Shown: positions 1 through 6,195, counted from the stretch's first letter. The stretch: DNA of 8,356 bases from an uncultured Clostridia bacterium (GCA_937881285.1 CALGEU010000332.1:1-8356); one strand, 5' to 3'. The notes: generated from the letters alone by a model not told the origin. Translations and numbers: made by a program.

Positions 1-73
1 CTTCAAGTTTCTGTGGATCAAATTTACCGGAAAACCATTTGTCTTTTTGAGATAATACTTTGTATTGTTTCAT
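1..73 (-). CDS. DUF4177 domain protein, N-terminal part (gene runs off the left edge)
   Basis: Only the first 24 codons are inside the window. They start at an ATG (73-71) and read MKQYKVLSQKDKWFSGKFDP followed by QKLE. This opening, with a K-Y-K-V strand and then a D-K-W-F-S-G-K-F-D-P segment, is what I recognise from small Firmicutes proteins of the DUF4177 family, usually about 50-70 residues long and of unknown function. A good ribosome binding site, AAGGAG (86-81), stands 7 bases before the ATG, which fixes the start. The gene is divergent from the XRE regulator at 167-373 and has a perfect-consensus promoter with an operator-like palindrome in its spacer, so it is probably that regulator's target. 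The family call rests on recall of the motif, not on a search, and the C-terminal part cannot be seen. Confidence 0.7.
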   Translation of the reverse strand, partial: MKQYKVLSQKDKWFSGKFDPQKLE

Positions 74-102
74 TTTTCTGCTCCTTATCTTTGTTTTTCT
101 AA

Positions 103-131
103 ATTATATACTAACCGTTGGTTAGTGTCAA
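103..131 (-). promoter_or_regulatory. Perfect-consensus sigma-A promoter of the DUF4177 gene
   Basis: On the minus strand the -35 box TTGACA (131-126) is followed by exactly 17 bases (125-109) and the -10 box TATAAT (108-103), so all 12 positions match consensus. Transcription should start near 96, leaving a short leader that contains the AAGGAG site. An exact promoter of this kind is strong when free and normally needs tight repression; the palindrome at 110-126 covers its whole spacer. Confidence 0.85.
110..126. promoter_or_regulatory. Operator O1: 17-bp perfect palindrome in the promoter spacer
   Basis: The sequence ACTAACC-GTT-GGTTAGT is a perfect inverted repeat with 7-bp arms and a 3-bp centre. 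It fills the spacer between the -35 and -10 boxes of the DUF4177 promoter and touches the last base of the -35 box, so a bound protein would block RNA polymerase. The likely ligand is the neighbouring XRE protein (inference). The same CTAAC-N5-GTTA motif recurs at 141-155. Confidence 0.75.
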
Positions 132-140
132 GTATTATTT

Positions 141-155
141 CTAACTAATAGTTAT
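141..155. promoter_or_regulatory. Operator O2: second copy of the CTAAC-N5-GTTA motif
   Basis: CTAACTAATAGTTAT repeats the outline of O1 (CTAAC, five bases, GTTA). Its inner 13 bases (142-154) form a perfect inverted repeat around base 148. Its centre is 30 bp from that of O1, about three helical turns, so both sites face the same side of the DNA. It lies just upstream of the XRE start and runs into an AT-rich -10-like element, which fits autorepression of the XRE gene. Confidence 0.6.
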
Positions 156-160
156 AAAAT
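153..160 (+). promoter_or_regulatory. Possible -10 element for the XRE gene
   Basis: TATAAAAT contains two overlapping -10-like hexamers (TATAAA at 153-158, TAAAAT at 155-160). Using the second, transcription would begin at about 166-167, on the ATG itself. I see no good -35 box at the proper spacing and no Shine-Dalgarno sequence before the ATG. A weak promoter giving a leaderless message is the simplest reading, but it is not proven. Confidence 0.35.
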
Positions 161-166
161 ATCAAT

Positions 167-373
167 ATGGAAGATAAAATAATAAAACAAAGGTTAAGCG
201 AAGAACTCAAAAACAGTGGCTTAACGACAATAGAAATCGCCAAAAGAATCGGCGTATCACCTGAAATGGTCACTCAATACAGTACCACCAAAAAATTGCC
301 TAAACTTGACACGTTCGCAAGATTGTGCAAAGAACTAGATTTAGATGCGAACTATATTTTAGGTAATGATTAA
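167..373 (+). CDS. Small XRE/Cro-CI-type transcriptional regulator
   Basis: This is a 68-residue protein made up almost entirely of one HTH_XRE (HTH_3) domain. The turn-containing segment is TTIEIAKRIGV (about residues 20-30), the recognition helix starts at SPEMVTQYST (31-40), and the closing helices contain LPKLDTFARLCKELDLD (44-60) with the typical end NYILG. There is no sensor or protease domain, so it is probably a dimeric repressor. The start is the only ATG that keeps the first helix; an in-frame TAA lies at 155-157. No Shine-Dalgarno sequence precedes it. Two palindromes between this gene and the divergent DUF4177 gene are its likely operators. Codons such as AGG, AGA and TTA, and a lower GC content than the rest of the window (about 35% by count for 181-240 against 50% for 1921-1980), hint at horizontal origin. 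Confidence 0.85.
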   Translation: MEDKIIKQRLSEELKNSGLTTIEIAKRIGVSPEMVTQYSTTKKLPKLDTFARLCKELDLDANYILGND

Positions 374-398
374 TCTATTTTATCTGTAAAAAAATTCA

Positions 399-424
399 AA
401 AAGCAGGGTTTATGCCCTGCTTTT
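399..424. terminator. Bidirectional hairpin terminator between XRE and aminopeptidase P genes
   Basis: AAAAGCAGGG (399-408) and CCCTGCTTTT (415-424) form a 10-bp perfect stem with a six-base loop. Read on the minus strand it is followed by a T-rich run including seven T's (by 388-394), a good end for the aminopeptidase P transcript 70 bases after its stop. Read on the plus strand it ends in TTTTCATTT, a weaker but plausible end for the XRE message. Confidence 0.85.
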
Positions 425-494
425 CATTTGATTAAATACCGTTTTGTGACAAATTCGGCAAAATCGATGCTTTGATTTTGCAAAACCGCGTTTG

Positions 495-2252
495 TCAAAT
501 CGCTCTCGTCGCTTTTGCAAGGAAGAGCAAATCTTTGCCATGCAACGATTTGTGAAGTTTGTCAAAGACCGTCTTGTGATAATCGTTGAGCCAAGCCTTT
601 TCGTCGGCGGTGAGAAGTTTTGCGTCAATGCCGTCAAGGTCGAACGGCACGAGCGTGAGCGTCTCGAAAGCGCAGAAAGTGCCGTATTCGGTCTTTCCTT
701 TTTCAACGGAAAGCACGAGATTTTCGTGTCTTATGCCAAATGCACCTTCTTTGTAATAACCCGGTTCGTTTGACGTGACCATATCGGGATACACTGCGTA
801 CTTCCACGTGGTTGCGCGCGGTGAAATGTTTTGCGGTCCTTCGTGAACGTTGAGAAGATAACCGACTCCGTGCCCCGTGCCGTGTTTGAAATCCATGCCG
901 TTTTCATAAAGCGGTTCGCGCGCGATTGCGTCGAGTCTTGCGCCGGGAGTGCCCGACGGAAACACCGTGCTTGCAAGCGCGATATGAGATTTCAAAACGA
1001 GAGTGAACGCTCTCTTCTCTTCTTTCGTGAGTTTTCCGAGTGCGAAAGTTCTCGTGATATCCGTCGTGCCGTAGCGGTATTGCGCGCCGCTGTCCACAAG
1101 CAAAAGTCCTTTCTTTTCCACTTTCTTATTTGTCTCGGGCGTTGCGGAGTAATGCACGATTGCGCCGTTTGAAGCGTATCCGCAAATCGTGTCGAAACTA
1201 AGGTCAAGGAAATTCTTGCTTTCGCGTCTGAACGCTTCGAGTTTGTCGGCAAGCGAAATTTCGCTCATCTCTTCTTTTCCGACGTTCTCTTTCAGATAAC
1301 GCATAAATTTGACAACCGCTATGCCGTCTTCGACGTGCGCTTTGCGGATATTGCGGATTTCGACGGGATTTTTGCAAGCCTTGCGCGAAGTCGTGGGGAA
1401 AAGTGCGGTTTCTTTTGCACTCTCTATGCACGAGAACAATGCGTAATTCGTCTTGTCCTTGTCAACGAGAACGACTTCTTTTATCGACTTTGCATATTCG
1501 TACACTTCGTCGTATCCGAACGTTTTTACTCCGTTCTGCTCAAAAACTTTTGCGATTTTAGCGTCGATTTTTCTCTTGTCGATAAACACCGCCGCTTCCG
1601 TCTGCGATACGATTGCATACGCATAGTTGACGGGGTTGTATTCTATATCGCTGCCGCGAAGATTGAAAAGCCATGCAAAATCGTCAAGAGACGAAACGAG
1701 TGCCACGTTGCAGCCCTGATGTTTCGTGTCTTCGCGAAGATGAGCAAGTTTGCTTTCAACGCTCTCTCCCGACGCCCTGTCGTCAAGATAATACGCTTTG
1801 CTGCACGCAACTTCGGGTCTTTCCGTCCATATCTCGTCAATGATTTTTTCATCGTCAACGAGTTTCACGCTCGGGCAAACGTTTTTGAGATATTCCACAA
1901 AATCGACCGTAGCCGTCTTGAAATCGAACGCAACCACGGGAGACTCCGCCAAATCGGCAATGAATTTTGTAAGTGCGGGACAATCAGGTTCACCCATTTT
2001 CATAAGTTTCGTTCCGCTTTCTTTGAGTTGGGCTTCCGCCTGAATGAAATATCTTCCGTCCGTCCACAAATACGCGCCGTCTTTGGTGACGACAAGCGTG
2101 CCTGCACTTCCCGTAAAACCGCTCAAAAACGCACGCGTTTTGAAATGGTCGACGACGTACTCGCTGCCGTGGTCGTCGCTTGTGAACACGACGTATGCGT
2201 CAATGCCTTGCTCTTCAACGTATTTTTGCAATTTTTCGATGTGTTCTTTCAT
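495..2252 (-). CDS. Aminopeptidase P (Xaa-Pro aminopeptidase), three-domain M24 type
   Basis: This 585-residue metallopeptidase should remove the N-terminal residue from peptides whose second residue is proline, probably in the cytoplasm as no signal peptide is seen. It has the long three-domain layout: creatinase-type N domain (about 5-130), a second creatinase-like domain (about 150-300), the M24 pita-bread catalytic domain (about 310-525) and a C-terminal extension (about 526-585). All five metal ligands are present: D387 (VDSGA), D398 (TTDITRT), H461 (GTGHGVG), E496 (NEPGYY) and E510 (RHENL), with H470 (NVHEGP) as the usual substrate histidine. The spacings match the large APP1-type enzymes rather than the shorter PepP. 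I chose the ATG at 2252 because GGTGAG lies six bases upstream; a longer reading from 2324 would begin at the predicted transcription start. It is probably monocistronic and housekeeping, for peptide turnover. Confidence 0.93.
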   Translation of the reverse strand: MKEHIEKLQKYVEEQGIDAYVVFTSDDHGSEYVVDHFKTRAFLSGFTGSAGTLVVTKDGAYLWTDGRYFIQAEAQLKESGTKLMKMGEPDCPALTKFIADLAESPVVAFDFKTATVDFVEYLKNVCPSVKLVDDEKIIDEIWTERPEVACSKAYYLDDRASGESVESKLAHLREDTKHQGCNVALVSSLDDFAWLFNLRGSDIEYNPVNYAYAIVSQTEAAVFIDKRKIDAKIAKVFEQNGVKTFGYDEVYEYAKSIKEVVLVDKDKTNYALFSCIESAKETALFPTTSRKACKNPVEIRNIRKAHVEDGIAVVKFMRYLKENVGKEEMSEISLADKLEAFRRESKNFLDLSFDTICGYASNGAIVHYSATPETNKKVEKKGLLLVDSGAQYRYGTTDITRTFALGKLTKEEKRAFTLVLKSHIALASTVFPSGTPGARLDAIAREPLYENGMDFKHGTGHGVGYLLNVHEGPQNISPRATTWKYAVYPDMVTSNEPGYYKEGAFGIRHENLVLSVEKGKTEYGTFCAFETLTLVPFDLDGIDAKLLTADEKAWLNDYHKTVFDKLHKSLHGKDLLFLAKATRAI

Positions 2253-2265
2253 TTTCTCACCACTT

Positions 2266-2282
2266 GCACGGTCTGACCGTGC
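2266..2282. promoter_or_regulatory. 17-bp perfect palindrome in the aminopeptidase P leader
   Basis: GCACGGTC-T-GACCGTGC has 8-bp arms around one base. It lies in the untranslated leader, between the predicted transcription start (about 2320) and the GGTGAG ribosome site, ending 13 bases before the ATG. As RNA it can fold into a GC-rich 7-bp stem with a three-base loop; as DNA it could be a dimer-binding site. No U-tract follows, so it is not a terminator. Its role is unknown. Confidence 0.5.
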
Positions 2283-2326
2283 CGTATAATTTCGTTGTTC
2301 GGCTTTCGCCAATTTTTTTCGCAAAT

Positions 2327-2355
2327 ATTATAGCACCATAGTTTTAATATTGCAA
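2327..2355 (-). promoter_or_regulatory. Promoter of the aminopeptidase P gene (extended -10)
   Basis: On the minus strand TTGCAA (2355-2350) is followed by 17 bases and TATAAT (2332-2327), which is preceded by TGC and so is an extended -10 element. Transcription should begin near 2320, giving a leader of about 70 bases. This position supports the ATG at 2252 as the translation start. Confidence 0.7.
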
Positions 2356-2370
2356 TAACTCTTTCAAAAG

Positions 2371-2400
2371 CAAAAGCCCTTTGCAAGCAAAGGACTTTTG
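2371..2400 (-). terminator. Hairpin terminator after the flavoprotein gene
   Basis: CAAAAG (2371-2376) plus CCTTTGC (2378-2384) pair with GCAAAGG (2387-2393) plus CTTTTG (2395-2400), with one internal mismatch and a two-base nominal loop. It lies 80 bases after the stop of the flavoprotein gene and just before the aminopeptidase P promoter. On the minus strand the stem ends in CTTTTGCTTTTG, a moderate U-rich tail. Confidence 0.7.
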
Positions 2401-2480
2401 AAACGTCTATTAATAATATTGCGCGCAAATCCGTCAACGTCTTACGAATTATGAAACGATTGCAAATACGCTTTGTCAAC

Positions 2481-3785
2481 TCATTTGTGATAAACGAGTT
2501 TTTCGATTTTCGTTTCCCACTTCGCAATCATGTTTTCGTCGTACTCTTCTGGGATACGCTTTGCGATTTTTGCGGCTTTCTTGGATCGCATTAGCATGGA
2601 GTTCATTCTGAGAAGAAGCGGAAGTCTCGTGTATCCACGCACCACTTTCTGCACCAAATCTTTGGGAGAAAGCACGATAAGTCTGCCAGTTGCGCCTGCC
2701 GCCATATTGCCGTCGTCAACGACGCCCTTTTCAAACAACCAGTCAAGGTCCGACGGTTTTGCGCCGAGAAGCCAGCGTTTGAGCACGTCCACGCCCACGT
2801 GGTCCGCACCGCGCAAACGATAGTATCTCACCTGATATTTCCAAAGGTCTTTCTTGTCCACCGAGCGGTTTTCTATAATCGTATCTGCAAGAATACACGC
2901 CGCTTTCATAGAGTTTTCGATTCCGCTTCCTATCATCGGAATCGTCATAAACGCCGCGTCACCGATTGCGACGTATCCGTCCGCAACCATTCTTGTGAGC
3001 GGATATCTTATGGGGATAACGCAGTTGATTCCGCCGCGCACTATTTCGTCACCGATTATCGGATTCGAGCGTTTAAGTGCCGATAACGCATTGTCAAACG
3101 TCTCTTTTGGCAATTCTGCTCTTCCTATAAGCACGTTGACAGTGCCTGCAGGGTCGATTATGCTCCAACTTATGCCTTCTTCTCCGAGATGTTTGAGATA
3201 CGCTCTGTTGGTGTTTTTCGGGTCTTCAACGCCTTTCGCTTTTTTGTAGAACGCGCGATAGGCAACGAATATTTCGTTCTCATTCGGCGTTTTCGTGATA
3301 TGTGCGGCGTCGGGAAGCATTGCTCTGAACGGAGACAGTGCGCCCGAATTGTCAACCACCAAATCGGCATATATTTTTTCTCCGCCGACGACGATTCCTT
3401 TCACTTTGCCGCTTTCCACGATAAGCGCGTCGACCTTTGCTCCGAAGTGAAAATCGACGACATCCTTTGCTCTGTCAACGTATTGCTGGGCAAGCAATCT
3501 TCTTTCCGTCGACCAGTCAAGTTGCTCTTTTGGCAAATTGAGATTGACTTCTATACGCTCGGCAGGCGGAACGAACGTCCAGTTGCGTTTCGTAAAATAC
3601 GTTCCTTCTTTCGGAAGCGGAAGAGAGAACATATCGAAAGCGTCGCGATTTACGTCGTCGTGCCAGTCATACGAAAGCGTGTCGTAGGTCTGCTTTTCGT
3701 AAACAGATACGTCAAAGCCCGCTCTTGCAAGTCTTTCGCTTGCGACGAGCGAAGCCATTCCTGCGCCGATAAATACTATTTTCAT
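2481..3785 (-). CDS. FAD-dependent oxidoreductase, geranylgeranyl-reductase-like
   Basis: This 434-residue protein is a flavin monooxygenase/reductase-fold enzyme. The N-terminal Rossmann motif is GAGMAS (7-12) ending in the acidic E30 that holds the FAD ribose; the third glycine of GxGxxG is a serine. An inner FAD segment is VVDNSG (143-148). The second signature, AIGDAA (273-278) followed by P283 and GSG (286-288), is that of the geranylgeranyl reductase and PHBH-like group, as is the short ISWSII segment (205-210). In archaea such enzymes saturate isoprenoid chains; in clostridia most are uncharacterised, so the substrate is unknown. The C-terminal part (about 320-434) is basic and helical and may touch the membrane. 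An AGGGGA site five bases before the ATG fixes the start. It follows the membrane-anchored gene by 54 bases with no clear terminator between them, so they are probably co-transcribed. Confidence 0.8.
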   Translation of the reverse strand: MKIVFIGAGMASLVASERLARAGFDVSVYEKQTYDTLSYDWHDDVNRDAFDMFSLPLPKEGTYFTKRNWTFVPPAERIEVNLNLPKEQLDWSTERRLLAQQYVDRAKDVVDFHFGAKVDALIVESGKVKGIVVGGEKIYADLVVDNSGALSPFRAMLPDAAHITKTPNENEIFVAYRAFYKKAKGVEDPKNTNRAYLKHLGEEGISWSIIDPAGTVNVLIGRAELPKETFDNALSALKRSNPIIGDEIVRGGINCVIPIRYPLTRMVADGYVAIGDAAFMTIPMIGSGIENSMKAACILADTIIENRSVDKKDLWKYQVRYYRLRGADHVGVDVLKRWLLGAKPSDLDWLFEKGVVDDGNMAAGATGRLIVLSPKDLVQKVVRGYTRLPLLLRMNSMLMRSKKAAKIAKRIPEEYDENMIAKWETKIEKLVYHK

Positions 3786-3803
3786 AATTATCCCCTTTTG
3801 AAA

Positions 3804-3822
3804 TATCTCATCTGGCGAGATA
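3804..3822. other. Small hairpin between two genes of one operon
   Basis: TATCTC (3804-3809) and GAGATA (3817-3822) form a 6-bp stem with a seven-base loop in the 54-base gap before the flavoprotein gene. It has no U-tract, so it is unlikely to terminate transcription; RNA processing or no function at all are equally possible. Confidence 0.3.
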
Positions 3823-3839
3823 CTTCCCTGTTGTTTTTC

Positions 3840-4748
3840 TTATTTCACGTGCGTTACGAGACTGATTTTATGGTCTCTCACTCCGCATATTCCGTAAACG
3901 TATATGTCTTCGTCCATCACTACGCCGCCGATACCGCCGAGATTGTAGGTCACCACGCTCACCGCTTCGCCGAGTTTTTCATTGAGACCGTCAACGCTGT
4001 CCACGCCGTCGATTTTGCCGACGATGACGTTCAAAATCGCTTTCGTGACGGGGTCGTCGTTGTTGCCGTTGACGCATACGCTTTCGCTTTTAGTAATCAT
4101 TTTGCCGTTCGTTTCGTCAACCGTGAAAGAAATTTCACTGACGATATACACTTTTTCGGGCACTTTGAAAAATGCTTTTGCCGCGCCGAGCGCATTTTCT
4201 ATATCGCTCTTATATTGTCCGAGTTCAACCATAGACACGATGCGCATAGTGCCTTTTTCGTCCGAAACCCCGATTGTGATTTCTTTAACGACGACGTTTG
4301 CGTCTTTAAGAACTTTAACCGCGTCGGAACTTGAATCCGTGCCGTTTTGCACCGCGTTGTTGAAGATATATGCAAGAGTCACGTCGTCGTATTCCACGAC
4401 TTTTCTCGTATCGTATTCGACTTTGCCCGAGATTATCGAAGAATAATCGTCCTTGCCGTCAAGCGAACTGCCGCTGAAGTTGTCTCGTGATTTATCTTTT
4501 TCCTGCTCTTCGTCGTACGTGTTGGTCACAACGTCGCTCTCGTTGACTTTTGAAAGCGATTTCACACTCTTGTATATATCGACGATTTTCGTATCCGCAA
4601 TGCCCATTTCTTCGACGGTTTTGCCTTCGATTTTAAGGTCTGCGACTCCAAGTTGTCTCGGCGTGAGATTGATGACCACGGCAAACGCAATCACAAGTAT
4701 GAGCACTATCGCAACAAGCGAGAATATTATACCTTTGAAAACTTTCAT
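3840..4748 (-). CDS. Membrane-anchored extracytoplasmic protein of unknown function
   Basis: I do not recognise a family for this 302-residue protein. It starts MKVFKG, a short positive end, followed by one hydrophobic segment (about 6-28) with no signal-peptidase or lipobox cysteine site, so it should be a single-pass anchor with the bulk outside the membrane. After the anchor comes LTPRQLGVADLKIEGKTVEE (28-47), then an acidic low-complexity linker (about 78-104, rich in D, E, S, K). A mixed alpha/beta domain follows (about 105-302) that contains alternating beta-type stretches such as VVVKEITIGV (152-161) and IVSEISFTV (202-210). The only cysteines are C225 and C288, which could form a disulfide outside the cell. 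GGAG eight to nine bases before the ATG supports the start. It has its own promoter and is the first gene of an apparent two-gene operon with the flavoprotein. Confidence 0.75.
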   Translation of the reverse strand: MKVFKGIIFSLVAIVLILVIAFAVVINLTPRQLGVADLKIEGKTVEEMGIADTKIVDIYKSVKSLSKVNESDVVTNTYDEEQEKDKSRDNFSGSSLDGKDDYSSIISGKVEYDTRKVVEYDDVTLAYIFNNAVQNGTDSSSDAVKVLKDANVVVKEITIGVSDEKGTMRIVSMVELGQYKSDIENALGAAKAFFKVPEKVYIVSEISFTVDETNGKMITKSESVCVNGNNDDPVTKAILNVIVGKIDGVDSVDGLNEKLGEAVSVVTYNLGGIGGVVMDEDIYVYGICGVRDHKISLVTHVK

Positions 4749-4807
4749 TTTTAAACTCCGTTTTTCAAAGCAATGCCGCTATCGTGCGACTTTGCTTTTC
4801 GATATCT

Positions 4808-4836
4808 ATTGTATCATACGTCGAAAAGATTGAAAA
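4808..4836 (-). promoter_or_regulatory. Promoter of the membrane-protein/flavoprotein operon
   Basis: On the minus strand TTTTCA (4836-4831) is followed by 17 bases and TACAAT (4813-4808), preceded by TGA and thus an extended -10. Transcription should start near 4802, about 54 bases before the ATG at 4748. It lies downstream of the terminator of the previous operon, which fits a new transcription unit. Confidence 0.6.
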
Positions 4837-4926
4837 GAATTATTTTTCGTTGCGGTTCTCTTTATATTTTCTAATAAAACCAAAAACACTTCTATATTGT
4901 AAAGAAAAGATATGTTACAAAAAAAA

Positions 4927-4949
4927 GAAAAGCGGCTTCACCGCTTTTC
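4927..4949 (-). terminator. Strong intrinsic terminator of the MarR/M28-like operon
   Basis: GAAAAGCGG (4927-4935) and CCGCTTTTC (4941-4949) form a perfect 9-bp stem with a five-base loop. On the minus strand it is followed directly by eight T's (4926-4919). It begins 22 bases after the stop codon of the M28-like gene and is the best rho-independent terminator in the window. Confidence 0.93.
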
Positions 4950-4971
4950 GATTTGTTTGTCGTTTTTCGTT

Positions 4972-6195
4972 TCAGTTTTGTTTCTCGTCAAGTTTTTCGA
5001 CAAGCGCGCAACACATTTCAAACGCGTTTGCTATGCAAAACTCGCTCGTATTGTCTGCCGTATCGTATCTCGTATGCAGATATTCGGGGCACTTCTGTCC
5101 GTCAAATCCCGTCACACTCGCACTCTTCAATCCGTATTCGGAAAACACCGAAGCGTCCGTCGTCCCGAATAAGCCGAGCGTTGATTTCTTGCATTTAACG
5201 TTTGCGGAATTTGCGCAATCGACGAGCATATTGACCAAACTTTCGTCCGCTTTTATCAATCCGCATCTTTCCTTGTCGTTTATGCAAATACATTTCGGTT
5301 CTTTAAGCACTCCGAGGTGCACGAAATACGTCGGCACGTCGGCAAAGTCCTTTGCGTGAATATCGCACCAACTTTTTGCGCCGCGAAGCCCCGATTGCTC
5401 GCTACCCGTGAGAATGACTCCCACTTCTACGTCGTTTGCTGTCACGTTTTGCACACTCATCTCTTCGACGATTGCAACGGCGGTTTCACAACCGCTCAAA
5501 TTTTCGTTTGCGCCTTCTATGACCTTTCTATGGTTCACGAAAAAGAACAACGAAAGCCAACACGGAGCAAACACAATGGCAACGTAGCCTGCAACGAGCA
5601 TATCTCCGCTTGCGATTTCCGCACCGAGACCGCCCACAATAATCCATCGTGCAACGTCGATTGCAAGCAGGTAGACGAGACCGACGAAAACAGCGCACAA
5701 AACGACTGTGAGCATAGTTCCGCCCAAACGTCTAATGAGAGACCATTCTTTCGTTGCGTCCACGGACGAGACGAAAAACACTCTGCATTTGGGAGCGTTC
5801 AGACTTTTTCTGATTGCCGTGACGTTCTGAGATTTTCCTTTTTTGTACAATGGGTCAAGAAATCTTTTCCCCAGCACGAACTGCACGATAAACACCGTAA
5901 GTGCAATCGCAACCAGCAATACGGACACCATTGCGGAAAAGAAATAAGAAACCAAAGCAAGTATAGAAAGCGTACCCACGATGTACGTCCATCCCGTATA
6001 CGCGTCGGGATAGACGTCGAAACTTTCGGTTTTTACAAAATCGCACGCATTTTCAAGTCTCGATGTATAAAAGTCAGCCGTGCGTTTTTCTCCCGCGCTC
6101 CCCGTGTTGCGCTCGCCCATAGTCTCGGCGATGTTTCTGATGTTCTCAACCGAACGTCTTGCAACTTCTCTTTTTTGATCAATGACTATTTTCAT
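4972..6195 (-). CDS. Membrane-embedded M28 peptidase-like protein, probably inactive
   Basis: This 407-residue protein has the layout of M28 peptidase-like proteins broken by membrane hairpins: N-terminal lobe (1-69), two membrane spans (about 70-109), the first metal-motif region (122-150), two more spans (about 158-180 and 198-220), then the rest of the M28 fold (221-407). The charge pattern (basic 5-20, 110-121, 153-156, 221-225) suggests that all soluble parts face the cytoplasm. Motifs are recognisable but degraded: SSVD (143-146) where active relatives have GHxD, GANENLSGC (228-236) for a NDN motif, GSEQSGLRG (264-272) for an EE-x-GL motif, HLGV (293-296) for an xLDx motif; only H374 (LHTRYDT) is intact. 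E266, the general base, is kept. The ATG at 6195 is preferred over a TTG at 6213; it overlaps the end of marR by 17 bases, so translation is probably coupled. The fold call is good; loss of peptidase activity is inferred. Confidence 0.8.
   Translation of the reverse strand: MKIVIDQKREVARRSVENIRNIAETMGERNTGSAGEKRTADFYTSRLENACDFVKTESFDVYPDAYTGWTYIVGTLSILALVSYFFSAMVSVLLVAIALTVFIVQFVLGKRFLDPLYKKGKSQNVTAIRKSLNAPKCRVFFVSSVDATKEWSLIRRLGGTMLTVVLCAVFVGLVYLLAIDVARWIIVGGLGAEIASGDMLVAGYVAIVFAPCWLSLFFFVNHRKVIEGANENLSGCETAVAIVEEMSVQNVTANDVEVGVILTGSEQSGLRGAKSWCDIHAKDFADVPTYFVHLGVLKEPKCICINDKERCGLIKADESLVNMLVDCANSANVKCKKSTLGLFGTTDASVFSEYGLKSASVTGFDGQKCPEYLHTRYDTADNTSEFCIANAFEMCCALVEKLDEKQN

Noticed and set aside
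1335..2276. 313-codon plus-strand open frame
   Set aside because: It is antisense to aminopeptidase P; composition (many F, R, C, V) is that of a shadow frame and there is no promoter, ribosome site or recognisable domain.
2285..2290. Plus-strand TATAAT as a promoter
   Set aside because: There is no -35 box at proper spacing and no plus-strand gene downstream.
2253..2324. Upstream extension of aminopeptidase P to a start at 2324 (24 more residues)
   Set aside because: It would begin at or before the predicted transcription start, crosses the leader palindrome, is basic and unlike the family N terminus, and has no ribosome site; the ATG at 2252 has GGTGAG.
2249..2527. 92-codon minus-strand open frame across the gap before aminopeptidase P
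   Set aside because: It overlaps the flavoprotein end, the terminator, the promoter and the aminopeptidase P start; no ribosome site and no homologous look.
3189..4334. 381-codon plus-strand open frame
   Set aside because: It spans two genes and their gap on the opposite strand, with shadow-type composition and no domain.
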